Positions 43,941 through 57,747 of a stretch of 64,000 nt of DNA are shown here, one piece after another. Position 1 is the stretch's first letter. Each line of letters opens with the position of its first letter. The notes beneath the pieces are model-generated. The model was not told the DNA's origin, made no database searches, and saw only the letters and a program-made list of their open reading frames with translations. The stretch is from Pisolithus tinctorius (taxonomy: Eukaryota; Basidiomycota; Agaricomycetes; Boletales; Pisolithaceae), in contig JANFAH010000014.1 in the NCBI GenBank assembly GCA_024663395.1, positions 1,054,001-1,118,000 on the forward strand, given 5' to 3'. Made by a program: the position numbers and the translations under genes.

Positions 43941-44399
43941 TGTTCGACGAATTATTAGGTGTGGTAACAAGGGTGAAGCTGGACGAGATTTAGTCGCTGG
44001 GGGTCATTGAGAGGGAAACGATGGTATGATACCGACGATTTCCAGCCTTCGATATAAAAGAATGAACCAGGCCGTGGTCTTGTGTCCTTTACTTAGTTTT
44101 GCCTGGTATTGAAGGAGCGTGAGGGAAAAAGTTTGCAGGGCCGGGTGTCCAGGGGGTGACAGTCAAGCGCAGCAGTCTCAGCGTCGAAACAACTGCTTCC
44201 GCTCTGGGGGTCACGTGGGCCAATATAATCTGCCGCGTCGCGTCCGGCGTGAGTCGTCTGGAAAGTCAAGACTAGGAAGATGTCAGACGCAGGCCGAGAT
44301 TCAGTGCCGCCAGCGCCCACGTTGCGTCATGCAGGTGCGTAGCGATGTTGATCATACTCTAGGGTGCTGTCGAATGCAAGATCAGATCCAGACAACACC
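43941..44399. other. divergent promoter, sugar transporter and MRE11
   Basis: 459 bases between divergent start codons. TATAAAAG at 44053-44060 faces MRE11 but lies 340 bases before its ATG. Confidence 0.45.
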
Positions 44400-47160
44400 A
44401 TGCGGATTCTGCTAGCGACGGACAATCATATTGGTTATTTAGAGCGAGACCCTATCCGTGGCCAAGACTCTATCGACACTTTCAAGGAAATATTGCAACT
44501 GGCCGTCAAACACGATGTGAGCATCCTTCTTGCAATGTACGGTCGCCGCACGACTCGTAAGGCTACCTTGGATCCAACGCCTGTTCTTGTCGAACAAGGG
44601 ATTGAAACCATAACAGGTCGATTTCATCCTACTGGCTGGCGATTTGTTTCATGAGAATAGACCGTCGCGAGACTGCCTTTACCAAGTCACCGGTCTCCTG
44701 CGGCAATATACTATGGGTGATAAACCGATTCAAGTCGAACTGCTCAGCGACCCTAACGAAGGCAAAGCCGCAAGTTATGAGTAAGCACACAGCATAACAA
44801 TCGTGACGCTGCTCATGGGATTACAGTTTCCCAGCAATCAATTACGAGGACCCAAACCTAAATGTAGCCATACCCGTCTTTTCTATCCACGGAAATCACG
44901 ATGATCCTCAAGGTGCCGGACCAGTAGGTCGTAAATCAATTAACTGCACGCAGTCTTAACCGCAACATTTAGGAAGGGGCGTTATGCGCTTTGGATGTGC
45001 TGTCTGCATCGGGTCTCATAAACTACATGGGGAAATTTGACTTGCCGCTATCAGAAGCGGACGCACAAACCGCAGGAATCGCCATAAGACCCGTCCTCCT
45101 TCGGAAAGGAACCACGCATCTGGGTTTGTATGGTGTCGGCAACGTCAAGGATCAACGCATGCACTTTGAACTTCGTAGTAACCGTGTGCGAATGTACATG
45201 CCTCGCAACAGAGACGAATGGTTTAATATCCTTCTCCTTCACCAAAATCGGTATGCGCGTTCTTGATTCAGGGCGTGGTTCTCTCTTATTCGATTATTCC
45301 TGCCAACAGCGTACGGCACGGAGCTCAAGAGTCCGTGCCTGAAGGGATGTTCGATGACAGCGTGGACCTGGTTGTATGGGGCCACGAACACGACTGTCGG
45401 ATTGTACCAGAGCCGGTAGCAGGGAAACCGTATTACATCACACAACCCGGATCTTCGATTGCCACTTCACTGGCAGACGGCGAGTCAATTGAGAAGTATG
45501 GATCAATGCTTTACACCAATTACTATATAGCATATAGATTTTGACAATCGTTCCACAGACACGTTGCATTACTCCAAATACAAGACAAGGAATTTGAAAT
45601 GAAGCCTATCCCCCTCCGCACGGTGCGCCCGTTCGTGCTAGAGGAGGTGGTGTTAAGCGAAGCTGCCGAAGAGGAAGACTTCGAATTGAATGATCAGATC
45701 GCTGTTTCCAAGTTCTTGAAATCACGAGTATGATAGATTTCTTCGAGTGTTAGGGCCGTTGACCTGAAGTTATTAAGGTCAACGCACTTATTGACCAGGC
45801 AAACAAACTCTGGGATGATCGCAATGCCCGAGCCGTCGAGGATGGAGATGAACCCCTGCCTCCTATGCTTCCGCTTGTTCGATTGAAGGTATGTCGAGGC
45901 TCGCTTGGAAATGACACAATTCATTAATTTCCCCCAAGGTTGATACAACGGGTGTAAGTGAAATGTCGAACCCCATCCGGTTTGGCCAGGAGTTCCAGGG
46001 ACGGATCGCAAACCCGCGCGATGTCCTTGTCTTCCACCGTGCAAAAAGAACAACTCGCTCTTCCAAGGTTACGATTGACCAACCGGAGCTTAGCATCGAC
46101 GACCCAGAACTTAGCATCACCGAAAAGTTATCCAAGGTCCGCATGCAGACGCTCGTCAAGGAATACTTGGCAGCGCAGGAATTACAGCTTTTGGGCGAGG
46201 GCGGGATGTCGGATGCGATCCAAATGTTCGTAGAGAAAGATGACTCCCATGCTATTCAAACGTATGTGGAACCTTGTTCTCAATGTGGCCGGTACTCATG
46301 ACTTATTCCAGGCATGTGACAACCGCCTTAAAGGCCCTCATGAAAGGAGTGCAAGCAAACGGAGAGGTGGACGAGGGCGACCTCGATAATGTGGTATGTC
46401 GACCCTGCCAAACCTTGATGCGTAGGGCACATGATGACACCTTCAAGCTTGTCAAAGTCAGGGAGCAACACGAAACGGAATATGCCGAACGAAGCAGAAC
46501 AGGAAAGACTGCGAAAGGAAAAGGAAAGGTAACCTGTGATTCCACTATCGCTCACGTTATTTGCCGTTCTCAATTTGGTTGTGTTAGGGGAAGGCAAGGG
46601 ATGAGGATTCTGATAACGCGTCAGTGGATTCGATGATGATGGAAGTGGACGGTGGCGGCTCGGATGTGGACTTTGATAATGACGAAGACCTGGATGTACC
46701 ACCACCAACAAAGAAGACTGCACCAAAAAGAGCAACAACCACCAAAGCCCCTGCAAAAAAGGCACCAGTAAAAGGCAGAGGAAAAAAGGCTGTGGAGAGC
46801 GAAGAGGAGGAAGTGATAGACCTTGAGAGTATTGAAGATGAAGACGAAGACGAACCAGCCCCAAAATCGACGAAAAGGACTAATCGGGCGGCAGTTTTGA
46901 GGTGAGGGTTACTGCAGTTTCCATTTCTCGGACAGATAATCATCTGATGGAATTGCGGTCATAGCCAACCTGCCAAGAGAGCTCCCGCTAAACGTGGTGC
47001 ATCGTCAAAAGCGAAGGACGCCACACAATCTACACTTGCGTTTGCCTCGTCAGGGAGATCTACGAGAGCTGCTGCATCTAAAGCCAGGGGTAAAATGGCC
47101 TCTACTGCGAGTACCTTCACTAGCATCTTGATTGCCAATTCTGACGGTGACCCAGATTGA
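44400..47160 (+). CDS. MRE11: double-strand-break repair nuclease Mre11
   Basis: The start [15 protein letters not shown] gives metal motif I (DNH). Exon 1 (44400-44516) splices over 44517-44616 to [18 protein letters not shown] (motif II). Motif III is [12 protein letters not shown]; motifs IV-V are LLLHQNRVRHG (spliced) and VVWGHEHDC with QPGSS. The capping domain follows, then a Gln/Glu helix region, and a long C-terminal tail rich in Asp/Glu, Lys/Ala/Pro and Ser with [10 protein letters not shown] at the end. Mre11 with Rad50 and Nbs1 processes DNA ends. All five phosphoesterase motifs are present. The tail is low-complexity, as in other fungi. Confidence 0.94.
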
Positions 47161-47722
47161 TAGTGACTAAGTGTTAAAATTATGGGGCTTTGTGTCGTTC
47201 TTCGATGATCGGTCCCTCAGATACGCGGCATTATCGTCAGCATTATAACTCCATGGATGGGCTGTTTGGCAAGGTACACGTGCGATGATCCCCAGTAGAA
47301 TCTCTGGAGTATCCGGAGAAGGGACTCGGGACTCTACTGGGGAATGCATTTCATTACCAGCAATGGACGTTAGCATTGTACGATTAGAAAAACTCTGTAT
47401 AGAAAGCCGTACCTGACGTGAACAGATGGACACGCCATAACCACGGAAGGGTTTGAAAGAGGCTTTTCAAGCAAGATAGAATAATAGAGACGCCGTCTTA
47501 GTCAACATACTAGCAGCCTCTCGAATACTTCAGTCTCAGGCGAAAACCCGTCTAGTTTGCACCGAGTCCCCTGAAACCAGATGGTAGGTGACCGGAATGT
47601 GATGCTGTCGAGGCAGCAGCCACCTCCCGAGACATGTTCATATCGTCGCTTTCATCGGTTCATTTGCATAATAAGTCATGTCGCATAGCGAATACAGCAT
47701 TGCTTAACAGAAGAAAGTAGCG
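47161..47722. other. convergent 3' region, MRE11 and PRE1
   Basis: 562 bases between two converging stop codons; no gene or RNA seen. Confidence 0.45.
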
Positions 47723-48437
47723 TCAAATCTCCACCTCCCGTACACCGTCCTTGTCGACCACCTTAACCATGTACTTGCTTGGGCTCACGACTAGTCGTTT
47801 CGCGACCTCGTCAAGGCACCGTTTCAACGTGGCCAAGCCCTCTTCCAAAGGCGCTTCAGGATCATGGTACCTGATCAGGGTAATTCGTTAGCATCTCCTT
47901 CGGGGAACCGTAGCCAACCATCCACGACAATGCATACAAAAACAAACATACCTGTCCAATAAACTCAACGCGAAGTAGCTCCCATACCCGTGAGCAGCAA
48001 ACGGCACTTCGACCACAGAGCCCAGATAATCTATCCAATACAGATTCGGTTTGTTCTCAGCTTGGTCATATCCACCGAGGAGCAAGTTCACAGAGTATGG
48101 ATTGCGCGATCGAAGACTCTGCGCCAATGAACGACGTATCCAAGAGGCAGCGGCAGGTGGACGAAGCGGGTAGAGATTGCGGATTTGGTACAGACGGATG
48201 TTCCGCTCGACGTATTCGGCGAACTGAACGGTGTCACCTGAAGAGAATTAAGTATGATCTGGCTATCCAGTTCAACCACGATTGACCTGGTTCTCCCGAG
48301 TATGCCATCAACAAGTGCGTGCCCAATTCCTTGATTTTATCTTCGTCGACCTTCATTTTGACTATGGAACGGGCCGCTGTGGTATCAGCTGCAATGATTA
48401 CATAGCCTTTGCCTGTGAGAGCGAACGAAGTCTCCAT
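47723..48437 (-). CDS. PRE1: 20S proteasome subunit beta-4
   Basis: Exons 48437-48287, 48237-47952 and 47870-47723 give 194 residues, the family length. [18 protein letters not shown] starts without a propeptide and without the catalytic Thr1, as in the inactive beta-4 subunit. [23 protein letters not shown] and [20 protein letters not shown] are typical of Pre1/PSMB2. The C-terminal exon ends EVEI. The protein is a structural member of the beta ring. Intact. Confidence 0.94.
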
Positions 48438-50213
48438 CGTATCGAACGTAAATTGTGGTGGACAACTAAGAATGTGACGCGTTCGAATGCCTTACGACTG
48501 ACAGGGGACGCGCGTTGCCCGAGTTATTTTCCAAATTATTTTTGCGGATTAATTTGCTTAGCTAAGTCTACCTGGCGAGGGTTGCTTGCTGCGGGGCTGC
48601 GAGCCACGCAAGAGCCACGTCCAACATTCAGACTTTCCAATTGCTCTGGCATAACAGCGCGAGGCCTGACAATTCACGTCGTTCGTGCTTTCGTTGACGG
48701 CCTTTCAAATCCTGTTAGATCTCGGCCTATTCACCGAACAGTTGAACACGTCAAGCTGGGAACTTGGAAGTCTTAGCACGATAAAGGGTATCTCTTCGTT
48801 GTCCACGAGATGCCTTCACACGCGTTTTGGAAGATGTAAATTTGAATACCCAAATCCGAGACTGATATCGTGCTAGCACATCGGCCGTGATACTGCAACA
48901 AGCTTTTATGCCCCTTACCACCGATCAAGACTTTCACACAGTGTCGAACGGAAGGCAGACATCCTGTACGATCCGATGGTGTTTTTGGAACCGCGTCAAT
49001 TGCTCGTGCGACCCGGAATTGCGTCTATATACTTAGATCGGGCGACTACTATTTCCCTTCCATGTGAACGTCTGGCTGCTTTGCTCCTCCATTTTCGTGA
49101 GAAGTCGTTGCATTCCGCGAAGTTGCGACAAGATGTAGGTAAGCAATGGTGCATGTGTCGGAACCTTGGTGTTTGCGCTCAGCTGCGAGGGATGTTCACG
49201 CCCTGTTTTTCGAACTCTGCACAGCACTAGTACTGACGAGTTGATTTAGCTGACTACACTGGGCAGGTTAGGTACATGCACCTCGTGCCCGGCGGTATCC
49301 GAACCACACGTTATTGACTTCGACGACATGGGGGCTCACGAGTGCATGCTTTATCATGCATGTGAACAATACTGTCAGAAATTAGAGCGCGGCTAACAGA
49401 TTTGGAGAATCAAGTAGAACATTGACTACAGTTTGTAGACCATCGAGTCTGTCGGACGCTCTGTCAAAGGTTTCCCGTTGCGTATTAGGAGCGTTGATCC
49501 TACTATAATTGCAAAGCTCTAATTACGGGTCGCGGGATAAAATGCCACCACCATCAAGCACAGCTTGATACGGTCTCCACTGGTTCGTTTCTGGCCCTAT
49601 AGCCGTGAGAAGGCAAAAAGACCACACCTGGAAGGGTCCTACCAATGAGGGTAACGTCGAAAATTTTTGGAAAACAAGGTTCCTACGATCCTACTGTATT
49701 TGTTTGCTCTCGACCCTAAGAAACATAATATGACGAATCTTGGTGGCCCCACCCAGGTAAGTATGTAGCTCTCTTCGTTCTTGGCAGGATCAGCTGAAGC
49801 TAGACTGCAGAAACAATCATATTTTGCCGTCGAGGGCCCACCTTCGCGAAGACTTCGAAGGTGCGAGTATAGCGGCAGCGGAGGTCGGAAGACCTTATCA
49901 CGAGCAGCCACGTGGCGTTGCGAGAGCGACCGATTTGGTATGGATCTTGTTCCGATCTGAGGAGAATTCCGCTCCAAATGCAAGGGTTATGAACCTGCTT
50001 GTACTACGCAGTCAGTTCCTGTGCCACGCCTTCCGCCAGCTTCGCCCATCAGGCTGGTCTGACGAAACAATTTTTGACACGCTCACACAAATTTTACCAC
50101 CCGATTTAGCGAAGCGGACCGTTTCTCGCATCTGGATGTGGTTATGGTTAAATAGCAGGGCCTGGCATGCGGTTTGCTACCTCCTCAGACTACCATTCGA
50201 TCACTGCTCCAAT
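48438..50213. other. long intergenic region, nothing recognised
   Basis: About 1.8 kb. A plus-strand stretch near 48976-49140 (YDPMVFLEPRQLLVRPG) is open but matches nothing I know. The frame upstream of the thioesterase is open from 49824, probably by chance. Confidence 0.35.
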
Positions 50214-51077
50214 ATGTCTCCTAGACCAGCCTCCACTGCCTACGCAAGCGGCGCCGCTCCTACCCAGGATGCCTATGCCCCATTATCATCATCTTCCGAC
50301 AAGTTAAGATTCGAGGACTCCCCTTTGTCACCGAACGCATCTTCTCGCACGGCTTGGGTTGACCCGGCTTCGTTGTCCAACTATGGTGATGTTTCGAAGA
50401 TCAGTGGCAATGTTACGCCACACATGAAACAGCTCATCTTGAATACGTTTATGGCTTACGGAGCTGGCGACGAAAGTTGCTTTGGACACGCTGTTGCCAA
50501 ATCCGTGAAATTTATCGACATGAGCATTTCCAAATGTAAGGAAAAGCATGGGAGAATGAACGCAACCACAGTGGCGGAGGTGGATGTAACCAAGGGCATG
50601 CTGAATGGCGCTGGGATGCTACATGGCGGATGCATCGCATTCTTGATTGACAAGTAAGGTCCAAGCCTATTTTCGTTCTTGACTACCAACGCCGCTTTTC
50701 TTTTTTAGTTGCTGCAGCACCCCATTGGTTGCTTTGGGGCTTGTGCAAAATGTCAACGGTGTTGGCGTCACGCAGGCCATGAACATCCTTTTCCACTCTC
50801 CAGCGCCTGGGTAAGTCTACGTCACGACACGAGCTGAAGGTCCGAAGGTTTTGATGGAACAATTACAGTGGTTCGTGTCTTCGGATAATCAGCACATCAG
50901 TAGCAATGGGGGGTCGCATCATGAGCGCCAGATGTGAGGTATGTTTTATCTCTACTTGATTACCGTCACTCTGACGCGGATGACACATTATCTGATCAGA
51001 TCATCGAGAAACAGACGGGAAGAATCGTCGCGTCAGCATATCTCAACAAGATGCAGCCTTCGATGGCGAAGTTGTGA
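50214..51077 (+). CDS. hotdog-fold thioesterase (PaaI/ACOT13-like)
   Basis: Exons 50214-50653, 50709-50810, 50869-50938 and 51000-51077 give 229 residues. A Ser/Ala-rich N-terminal extension of about 65 residues is followed by the 4HBT hotdog domain with GAGMLHGGCIAFLID, the classic helix-start motif HGG preceding the catalytic region, and ending in IIEKQTGRIVASAYLNKM. Such enzymes hydrolyse acyl-CoA thioesters. The first ATG after a break in similarity, 50214, was chosen; the frame is open further upstream. Substrate unknown. Confidence 0.85.
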
Positions 51078-52315
51078 TCTAGGTCCCCGACCTCCGGTTT
51101 CTATCGTATCGTTTCTTTTTGGTTTTCTGGAAGTGTATACTGGTTTGGGATTCTTAGGGTGCAATTGCCTGCACCGACAATTCACTGTACATTACTAGCA
51201 TATTTCCCAGCGCATCTTCATACATCATACTGTAATGTCATGAGAGTATTTTTACTTACCATACTCCCGGATTGACCCCAACTATTTCCAATACTTCGGT
51301 GGGAAAGCTACTTATCGACAGACGCTGCTGTGTTCCAGTACGCGGACGCACTAGTCCCGGTCTGTTACGCTGGAACTCAATCTTGTGCCACTGTTCCGAT
51401 CAGACGAGTGACTCATGATCACCGTACTCCGCCGGGGCCTTATTTCTTGCAACATTCGCACCGCAGGAGATGGCCCTTTCACCACTCACAGGGTCAACAA
51501 TAGTAGGCGGTAGCAAAATCATTGTATTCTAGAATTCCTTTTTTTTACCCTGCGTGTGTGCGCAGGGCTGACATACAAACGTCGACTCTGTCAGCGGGCC
51601 GCCTTTCCAGCTGGCCCGCAGTCCCTACTGTGCAACACAGGGAATTATTCAACTTGACGCGTTCGCTCTCGAGTTACAGTTCTATTCAACGATGTTGGAG
51701 GGGAAAGGCCACTCAGGAGTGCATACCCTCCCGCGACGTAGATGCGGCATAGTTTATCCTCTTCATTAATGTTTGTGGATCTTGGACACGTGAGGTAACT
51801 ATGGTCATATCAGTGGCCCCACAGTTCCAGGACGGTGGGTCTCAGGTAACGACGTCAATTTGAGTATCAATTAGTCTTGGATACACATGCATTCAGTACC
51901 GGAAATCGGGCTTCACTTTACGGATATATCAATGCGTAAATCAGCTCGTTTTTCAGTAGAGAAATATTAAGGCGTCGGAGGTGTTTAGGCCTTCCGAGAT
52001 GGTATGTTTTGATCAAGAGCCATAGCTAACACTGCGAAGCTGGGCTATTCTGTAAAGCCAGCTGATATTTCGTTCCAGGTACGTTCTATACTGTATCCCC
52101 GCACCCTGGAAGGGACATACCTGTAAAATGCCCCTATCGGCGGCCGAACGGGCACCACACACCGAGGCAAGCGAAAGAGTAGTAATCTTGTCGAGCTGTA
52201 GGTTTTTACACCGTGTCAAGTCGTTTCCCATCTATGTATTGTGATCCATTTACATATTCTCCGCTACTTTGCACAGGCAGCCGTAGTTGCAACAATCCTT
52301 CGCGATCAGTTATTT
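51078..52315. other. intergenic, nothing recognised
   Basis: About 1.2 kb between the thioesterase and the MATE gene stop; short frames only. Confidence 0.4.
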
Positions 52316-54672
52316 TTAACGTGCGCGTTCTTCGTCCATCGGGCTGTACCCTTTGTCCACGGCCAGACGCGCCACAACTCTCTCCACTTCCTTGTCCCAG
52401 TCAGTGGTAAAGCATAGGTACAGCCCGATCGAAGTCGCGTATGCCATAGCGAGATTGAGACCCCACCATAAGCCGAAGAGCCCGAGGTCTCTCTTAAAAG
52501 TCAGCCATAGGCCAATGGGAAGGCCTATAACGTAGTAAGCACTGTAGAAACGAAGAACGTCAGTATTGACAAAACCTCAATACGAGAACCACTTCCCTAA
52601 TGTTCAGCGTAGCACCCAGAACCTGGCATAATTCGATGAATAGAACGTCCAAAGTTAGGTTGCACAAAACATCTTACCTGCTTCCCCCGGGCTCGGAGTA
52701 TGCCACCGACTACCGCGCTGCTATCATCGAATATCTGCACGAGCGCAACAAGTGGAAGAACAGCGGCGACCAGTTCGATGACCTCTGCCAAAATATGAAT
52801 ATGTTCAGAGTACATCGCAAAAGGTGCTTTGGGCACTCATACCAGGGTCGTTGTTAAACAAATAACCCCACGATCGGCGGAAAATTAGCAGTGTAGAACT
52901 GTTGCAAAGATAACACATAAACAGCTGGGTACCAACGCCAATTTCTCATGTCACGCGAACCTGAAGAGGGTTACGAGTACAATGATAAGCAGGAAAGATG
53001 CTTTGACGACAGCCCTGGCGCGCCTCGCGTTCTGCTCTCCTAAGAGGTTTCCAATACTGCAACCGGGATGCATTAAAAAAAAAGGAAATAACGGAACACA
53101 GAGGAAGCACTCACCGAACAGAAGTAGCGATGCCCAGAGCATAAGGCGCTTGAAAGAAAGCCGAGGAGGTCGTAATAAGGACAGACTGGGTCGCCAAAGT
53201 GGTGGGACCAAGGCTGAAAGAAGCTCAGGACTACGTGGGAGCAACTTAGTCACAAACTCACAAGCTTGCGGCGACTGTGACCGATGGTCGGCAGATATGA
53301 AGTCAGTAAAATAGAAGGATATAGCCACGCACGTCCAACGAGTTCCCATGACCACCACGAGGACGCAAGTTGCCCTGTATTAAAGCCATTTGTGAAAGAA
53401 GTCCAGATGCATCCGTGAGGTGCTTACCAACACCGCCAACGCTTAGTTTGGACAAATAACCCAAGTTCGTGAATGCCCTCACTGAGATCGGATGCCAGGC
53501 GGTTCTCGGAACGAAGAAGACACCATAAACGACAGATGCGACAGCCACAAAGTTGTAAGAAATCGAAGTTGCAATAGGCGCCCCTATAAAGCCCAAGCAG
53601 AATGGCTCAGGTCCCCATACTGAACATGGTCAAACCCTCGATCAGCAATAGCAAGTACCACACCTACCCAGAAGGTAATTCAAGAATATGTTAATTGGCG
53701 CAACATAAAGAATGATACGGGTTGGAACAGTAAATAGTCCTGCATTGATGTAGAGAGTGGGCAATTTATCTTTTGGTAGCCAGTAGACTTCCATTTTACC
53801 TTGTGATTGAAAGTAACGTCTAGCCACAATTGATTAGCGCCTATGGCATCCGCAGGGTTCATATGCCGTACCTGGATACACAATTGAAAGCGTAGGCAGG
53901 CAGTCCTAACGATGCCCATTTCAAGTAGATGGCAGCCAGTCTTGCAACCTCAGGATCCTGATTCAATCCTACAAGGATGGGCTCTGCGTGGAACCATAAT
54001 GCAAGCACGGGCTTAAGGGCGAATCAGTACACGAAGCAGATGGGAAATGCGAGTACGTACAATCAATACAACGGAAATCAGAATACCTGTACTGGAAGTC
54101 AGTTACGTCCATCTATCACGTGCGTGAACTTACTCATCCGTTGGATCCAGAGACCGACTAACTGGGGTTGATCAGAAGTCCATGCCGACGGAAGGACTGT
54201 ATCGAGGGTGTTGGCCATTCCTTGAACGATACTTAAGCCGGTAACGTTAGCGGTCATGAAACCCAAGGTAGCGGCCGCAAGCGCGACTGTGGAAATATGC
54301 CCAATGGAAATCACCGTAGCCATCATCATACTGTATTCAAAGGCGTGAATCCTGCCGAGTTCGCGATCAATCGAAACCCCATGTACGGATCAAGCAAGTA
54401 ACTGACCCAAAGATAGGGAGCGAATACTTGAGCAATATCTTCAGTTCATCCCAGAACATGTTCCGCGCGGATGGAACCGCGGGAGAGAGCAGCGGTGTTG
54501 TCTCTAACGCTCTGCATGACAGCTCAGCACAAGTGCCACTCAGTGGGATGGTTGGGGCAGGTCTGCAATGGGTTAGTTGTGTTTGATAGTGATGGTCGAC
54601 GGTACTGGTCACATGGTGAGCTAGCGCACCACGATCTTGCGGCGCAGAAGATGGGGTGCAAAGGACAGACAT
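52316..54672 (-). CDS. MATE family efflux transporter
   Basis: Plausible start at 54672 (MSVLCTPSSAPQ), with a soluble N-terminal tail containing ETTPLL, then WDELKILLKYSLPIFG entering the first helix. Exons give MMMATVISIGHISTVALAAATLG, GLSIVQGMANTLDTVLPSAW, VPTRIILYVAPINIFLNYLLG and GFIGAPIATSISYN, all typical of eukaryotic MATE proteins (12 helices). The C-terminus is cytosolic and ends DEERAR with TAA at 52316. MATE proteins expel cationic drugs or metabolites using proton or sodium gradients. Many short introns were not fully mapped; the start is uncertain. Confidence 0.87.
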
Positions 54673-55530
54673 CGTCAATGCAGTGCCTGAGAAGTGACGC
54701 AACAGAACAACCACAGTCCTGCAAACAAGCTGGTTCTCGACGCTTACTAGTGGGAACGTGCGGGATTGAGCGATCTGAGAAAACCGTCGTGTGGAAGTAA
54801 GAAAGAAGAAAACAATCGCGCCGTACTGCTTATATAAAGGCATTCACTTGACCACACGTAATGGCTGCGGTAAGAGATCCGAGCGGAGTATCTGCTCCAT
54901 GACACACAAACTTCAACTCAGAAGGCACCAATGATACGGCTGACTTCGGTATTACGACTTTGAGCTCCGGCCAGAACCTCTCTGAGAACCCCGTCAGAAC
55001 CAGCTAGCACCAAACTGAAACAGCAGAAGAGGAAGCTGAAGTACTTACAGTACGGAGCCGAAGTACCAGTGTTGAAATACTACCCATCATGTGACCGTAT
55101 CGAGTCAGGACGGCGCGTGGTCCACGGACATCTGTTCAAGTCCTCCGCAGACAAGCTATGTGGAAGCACACTTTGGATTGCCATCGTATCGTAACGAGCT
55201 GCAGATTGACGACAGGGGCATGCGGCATACGAGGGGTAGTATCATCTTATCATCCTCTATAACGTCAGTGCCTGGTGGCAGATGCGAAGCTCCGCGTGAT
55301 CACGGTCCAATCGCGGCATTCTATCGATCACGGGTGTTTTCTGTCGCAAAGCACGCTAACCTTTTCTTTCATACACAGTCGAGACTCAGCGCTGCGCTGC
55401 ATCTGTCCTTAAAGCTTAAAATGAAATGACAAAATGAAACCTTGGCATTTGCCGAGACAGACAACCACGTGACGAACGCGTCGCGTTGTCTTTGAAACGT
55501 TGCGTGCGATCAATTACTTACCCAGCTTCT
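54673..55530. other. divergent region, MATE and exonuclease genes
   Basis: About 860 bases; no recognised gene. Short frames near 55091-55429 look non-coding. Confidence 0.4.
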
Positions 55531-57626
55531 ATGGATGAAGTTCTGAACCAGAAGCCAATGACAACGGACGAGGAATCCGACTGGTCTATAGAAATCTATG
55601 AAGGAATATACTTACCCAACAAAGACGCCGGCCTGAAGGAAAACAACAAACAACGAACTGCTCAAGAAGAGTCCGACGCGTGCCACAGGTTGAATACTGC
55701 ACGAACGTATGTGAACCAAGGCATGATACGCGCTCTCCAGCAGCTTCTCAACTTCCTTTTGCCTGTATACAGGCCACATCCATTTTTCCAGACCTATCGC
55801 ACCCAGGCCTTTGAGCTGGCTCAAGGTGAGGCCAGCGTGCCACCCAACAAAGAAGATGATGGGGATCTCACCCAGCTCGACCAACGTGATACTCCAAAAG
55901 ATACGATCCAACAGACGTCGCCGCACCCCGCCGCGGGGTTTTCCATGGTAGCCACTGAGAGACCAATAGACCGGAGCCGCCCCGAACCACCACCTCCACG
56001 CGCTTTCAAGTTGGCTAAGAAAGTGAACATTAATCGGTGAGTCGTTATATCCTTCCCAAATATGGTGGCTCTCAGCGTGAAAAAAGTGCCCATTCGAAAA
56101 AGCGTGCGGTTCGGATTCCCGAGGAGTCCCATGAGTCTTCTCGGGCAGTCCATCTTCCGATCAGGAAGCCCAACCAATCTTCCAGCGCTGTGGAGCTGGC
56201 TCTACCATTTGCCGCACGAAACCTGTCCTGCGACAAACCATCTAACGATGCCAAGAATTCTACCACTCCGACATACAGCTATCTCGATTACCGAAATCCA
56301 CCTGCCGCGGTCCTCTATACGCAATGCGAGGACGAAGCCAACGATCTCGTACAGTCCCTCGAAAGGTGAGACATACATACATATCCCAGAAATTATATGG
56401 CGAGGCTCCTTTTCGACAGTCCCTTGGGTTTCGATATGGAATGGCGGGTTAAGTGGCAAGCGGGTGCCGCTGAGCGTAGGACAGCCTTGGTCCAATTATG
56501 TGATAGCCAGACTATTCTGCTTATCCATATCAGCAATATGAAAAGTAACGACTTATCGCTTATCTTTGCGCTGTAACGACGGTGCTAACGTTTGTCCGTA
56601 AGGGTTCCCGAGGAAGGTTCTGGTATATGTTTCACCGTTCCTGGAGCGCCAAAATGTCATGTTCACACAATGCTAGGAGGTAATAGAGTGTCCAAACATC
56701 GTGAAGACAGGTGCCAATATAAAGAGTACGTGGAGACCTTCAATTAGTCTGGGTATGACTCTCAGTATTGACGACAGAGGACGGTGAGAAACTCTATCGC
56801 GACTTCGGCATTCGCGCACGCGGTCTTGTAGAGCTGGGTGCCCTTGCTGCTAAGGCCGATGAGAAGTTCAAAACTGTGTACAAGCGGGAGGTCGTCAGTC
56901 TTGCCAAGATGGTCTCCGTATATCTCGGGAAGACCCTGGTGAAGACTAGCGTGCGTACTTCGAACTGGGAAGCGAAACTCACCAGCGAAATGGTAGACTG
57001 TAGGTAGCCATAGACTTGCCTACTCCGGATCCGCGAGTTCACTATTGCACATGCAGATACCGCAAATGACTGTCACTGTGCTGTCATGGTCTATAATACA
57101 CTCGTGGAGAAGGCAGCTGAGGAAGGGAAGCGCCTCGACGTTTCGATGTATTCATGTGTCATCGACCCACGCACCGTCAAATTGGGCGTAGAATCCCGTG
57201 CCACTGCCTGGGAGACAAGTAGCAACTCCAGCTCTTCTGTTACCGGGCCGCCTTCCTTTCGAGATTACTGCATACCTGAACCTGCTAGTCCACAGTATCT
57301 GCGCGCTTACAAAATGTGGTACGAGCATAAGATGCCCCTTGATAAGATGTGTTTTGAACTAAAGACCGGCGGGCGAACTGAACCCCTGAAAACAAGCACG
57401 GTGATGTCTGTATCACCCTGCCTCGCCATCCAAACCTTGTGCTGAAGTCTTTTCTCCCCTGTGTGACAGATCATATGTGGTAGGTGCACTGCAGGCAGAT
57501 GCGTCGTTACCGTTTGATTTGCGAGAATTGCGCGAATTGGTGCAGATGGAGGTCGGCAGCTGGCAGCGGCATCGCGCTTGGATTCATGAAAGAGAGAGGC
57601 GGACATTCACAACGTCGAAGATCTAA
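55531..57626 (+). CDS. 3'-5' exonuclease domain protein (WRN-exo/RNase D type)
   Basis: The start is MDEVLNQKPMTTDEE. A disordered charged region of about 250 residues precedes the DEDD exonuclease fold. The first motif, GFDMEWR (DxE), is made by the splice after VQSLE; CPNIVKTGANIKKDGEKLYRDFGI forms the second region, and AVRTSNWE-like VRTSNWEAKL with the following exon (CHCAVMVYNTLVE) forms the third. The C-terminal exon ends ERERRTFTTSKI at 57626. Introns were placed by frame; the first ends at AAAAAAG. The enzyme class degrades DNA or structured RNA 3' to 5'. The specific role is unknown. Confidence 0.85.
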
Positions 57627-57747
57627 ATACGTTTTCGTGTACGTTTTCAGCACTGACGGTGTAATCTACGTATCAAACGGAAACTACTTCCGTATCAATC
57701 GGGCAGCAATATTGAAACAAAAAAAAAGGACCTTCAAATGCACAAGT

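Noticed and set aside
46328..46864. 178-codon minus-strand hydrophobic frame
   Set aside because: It is the antisense shadow of the Lys/Glu-rich tail of MRE11.
49824..50213. Open frame extending the thioesterase N-terminus by 130 codons
   Set aside because: The sequence before 50214 looks unlike the family and has chance-like composition; the ATG at 50214 gives the expected Ser/Ala-rich start.
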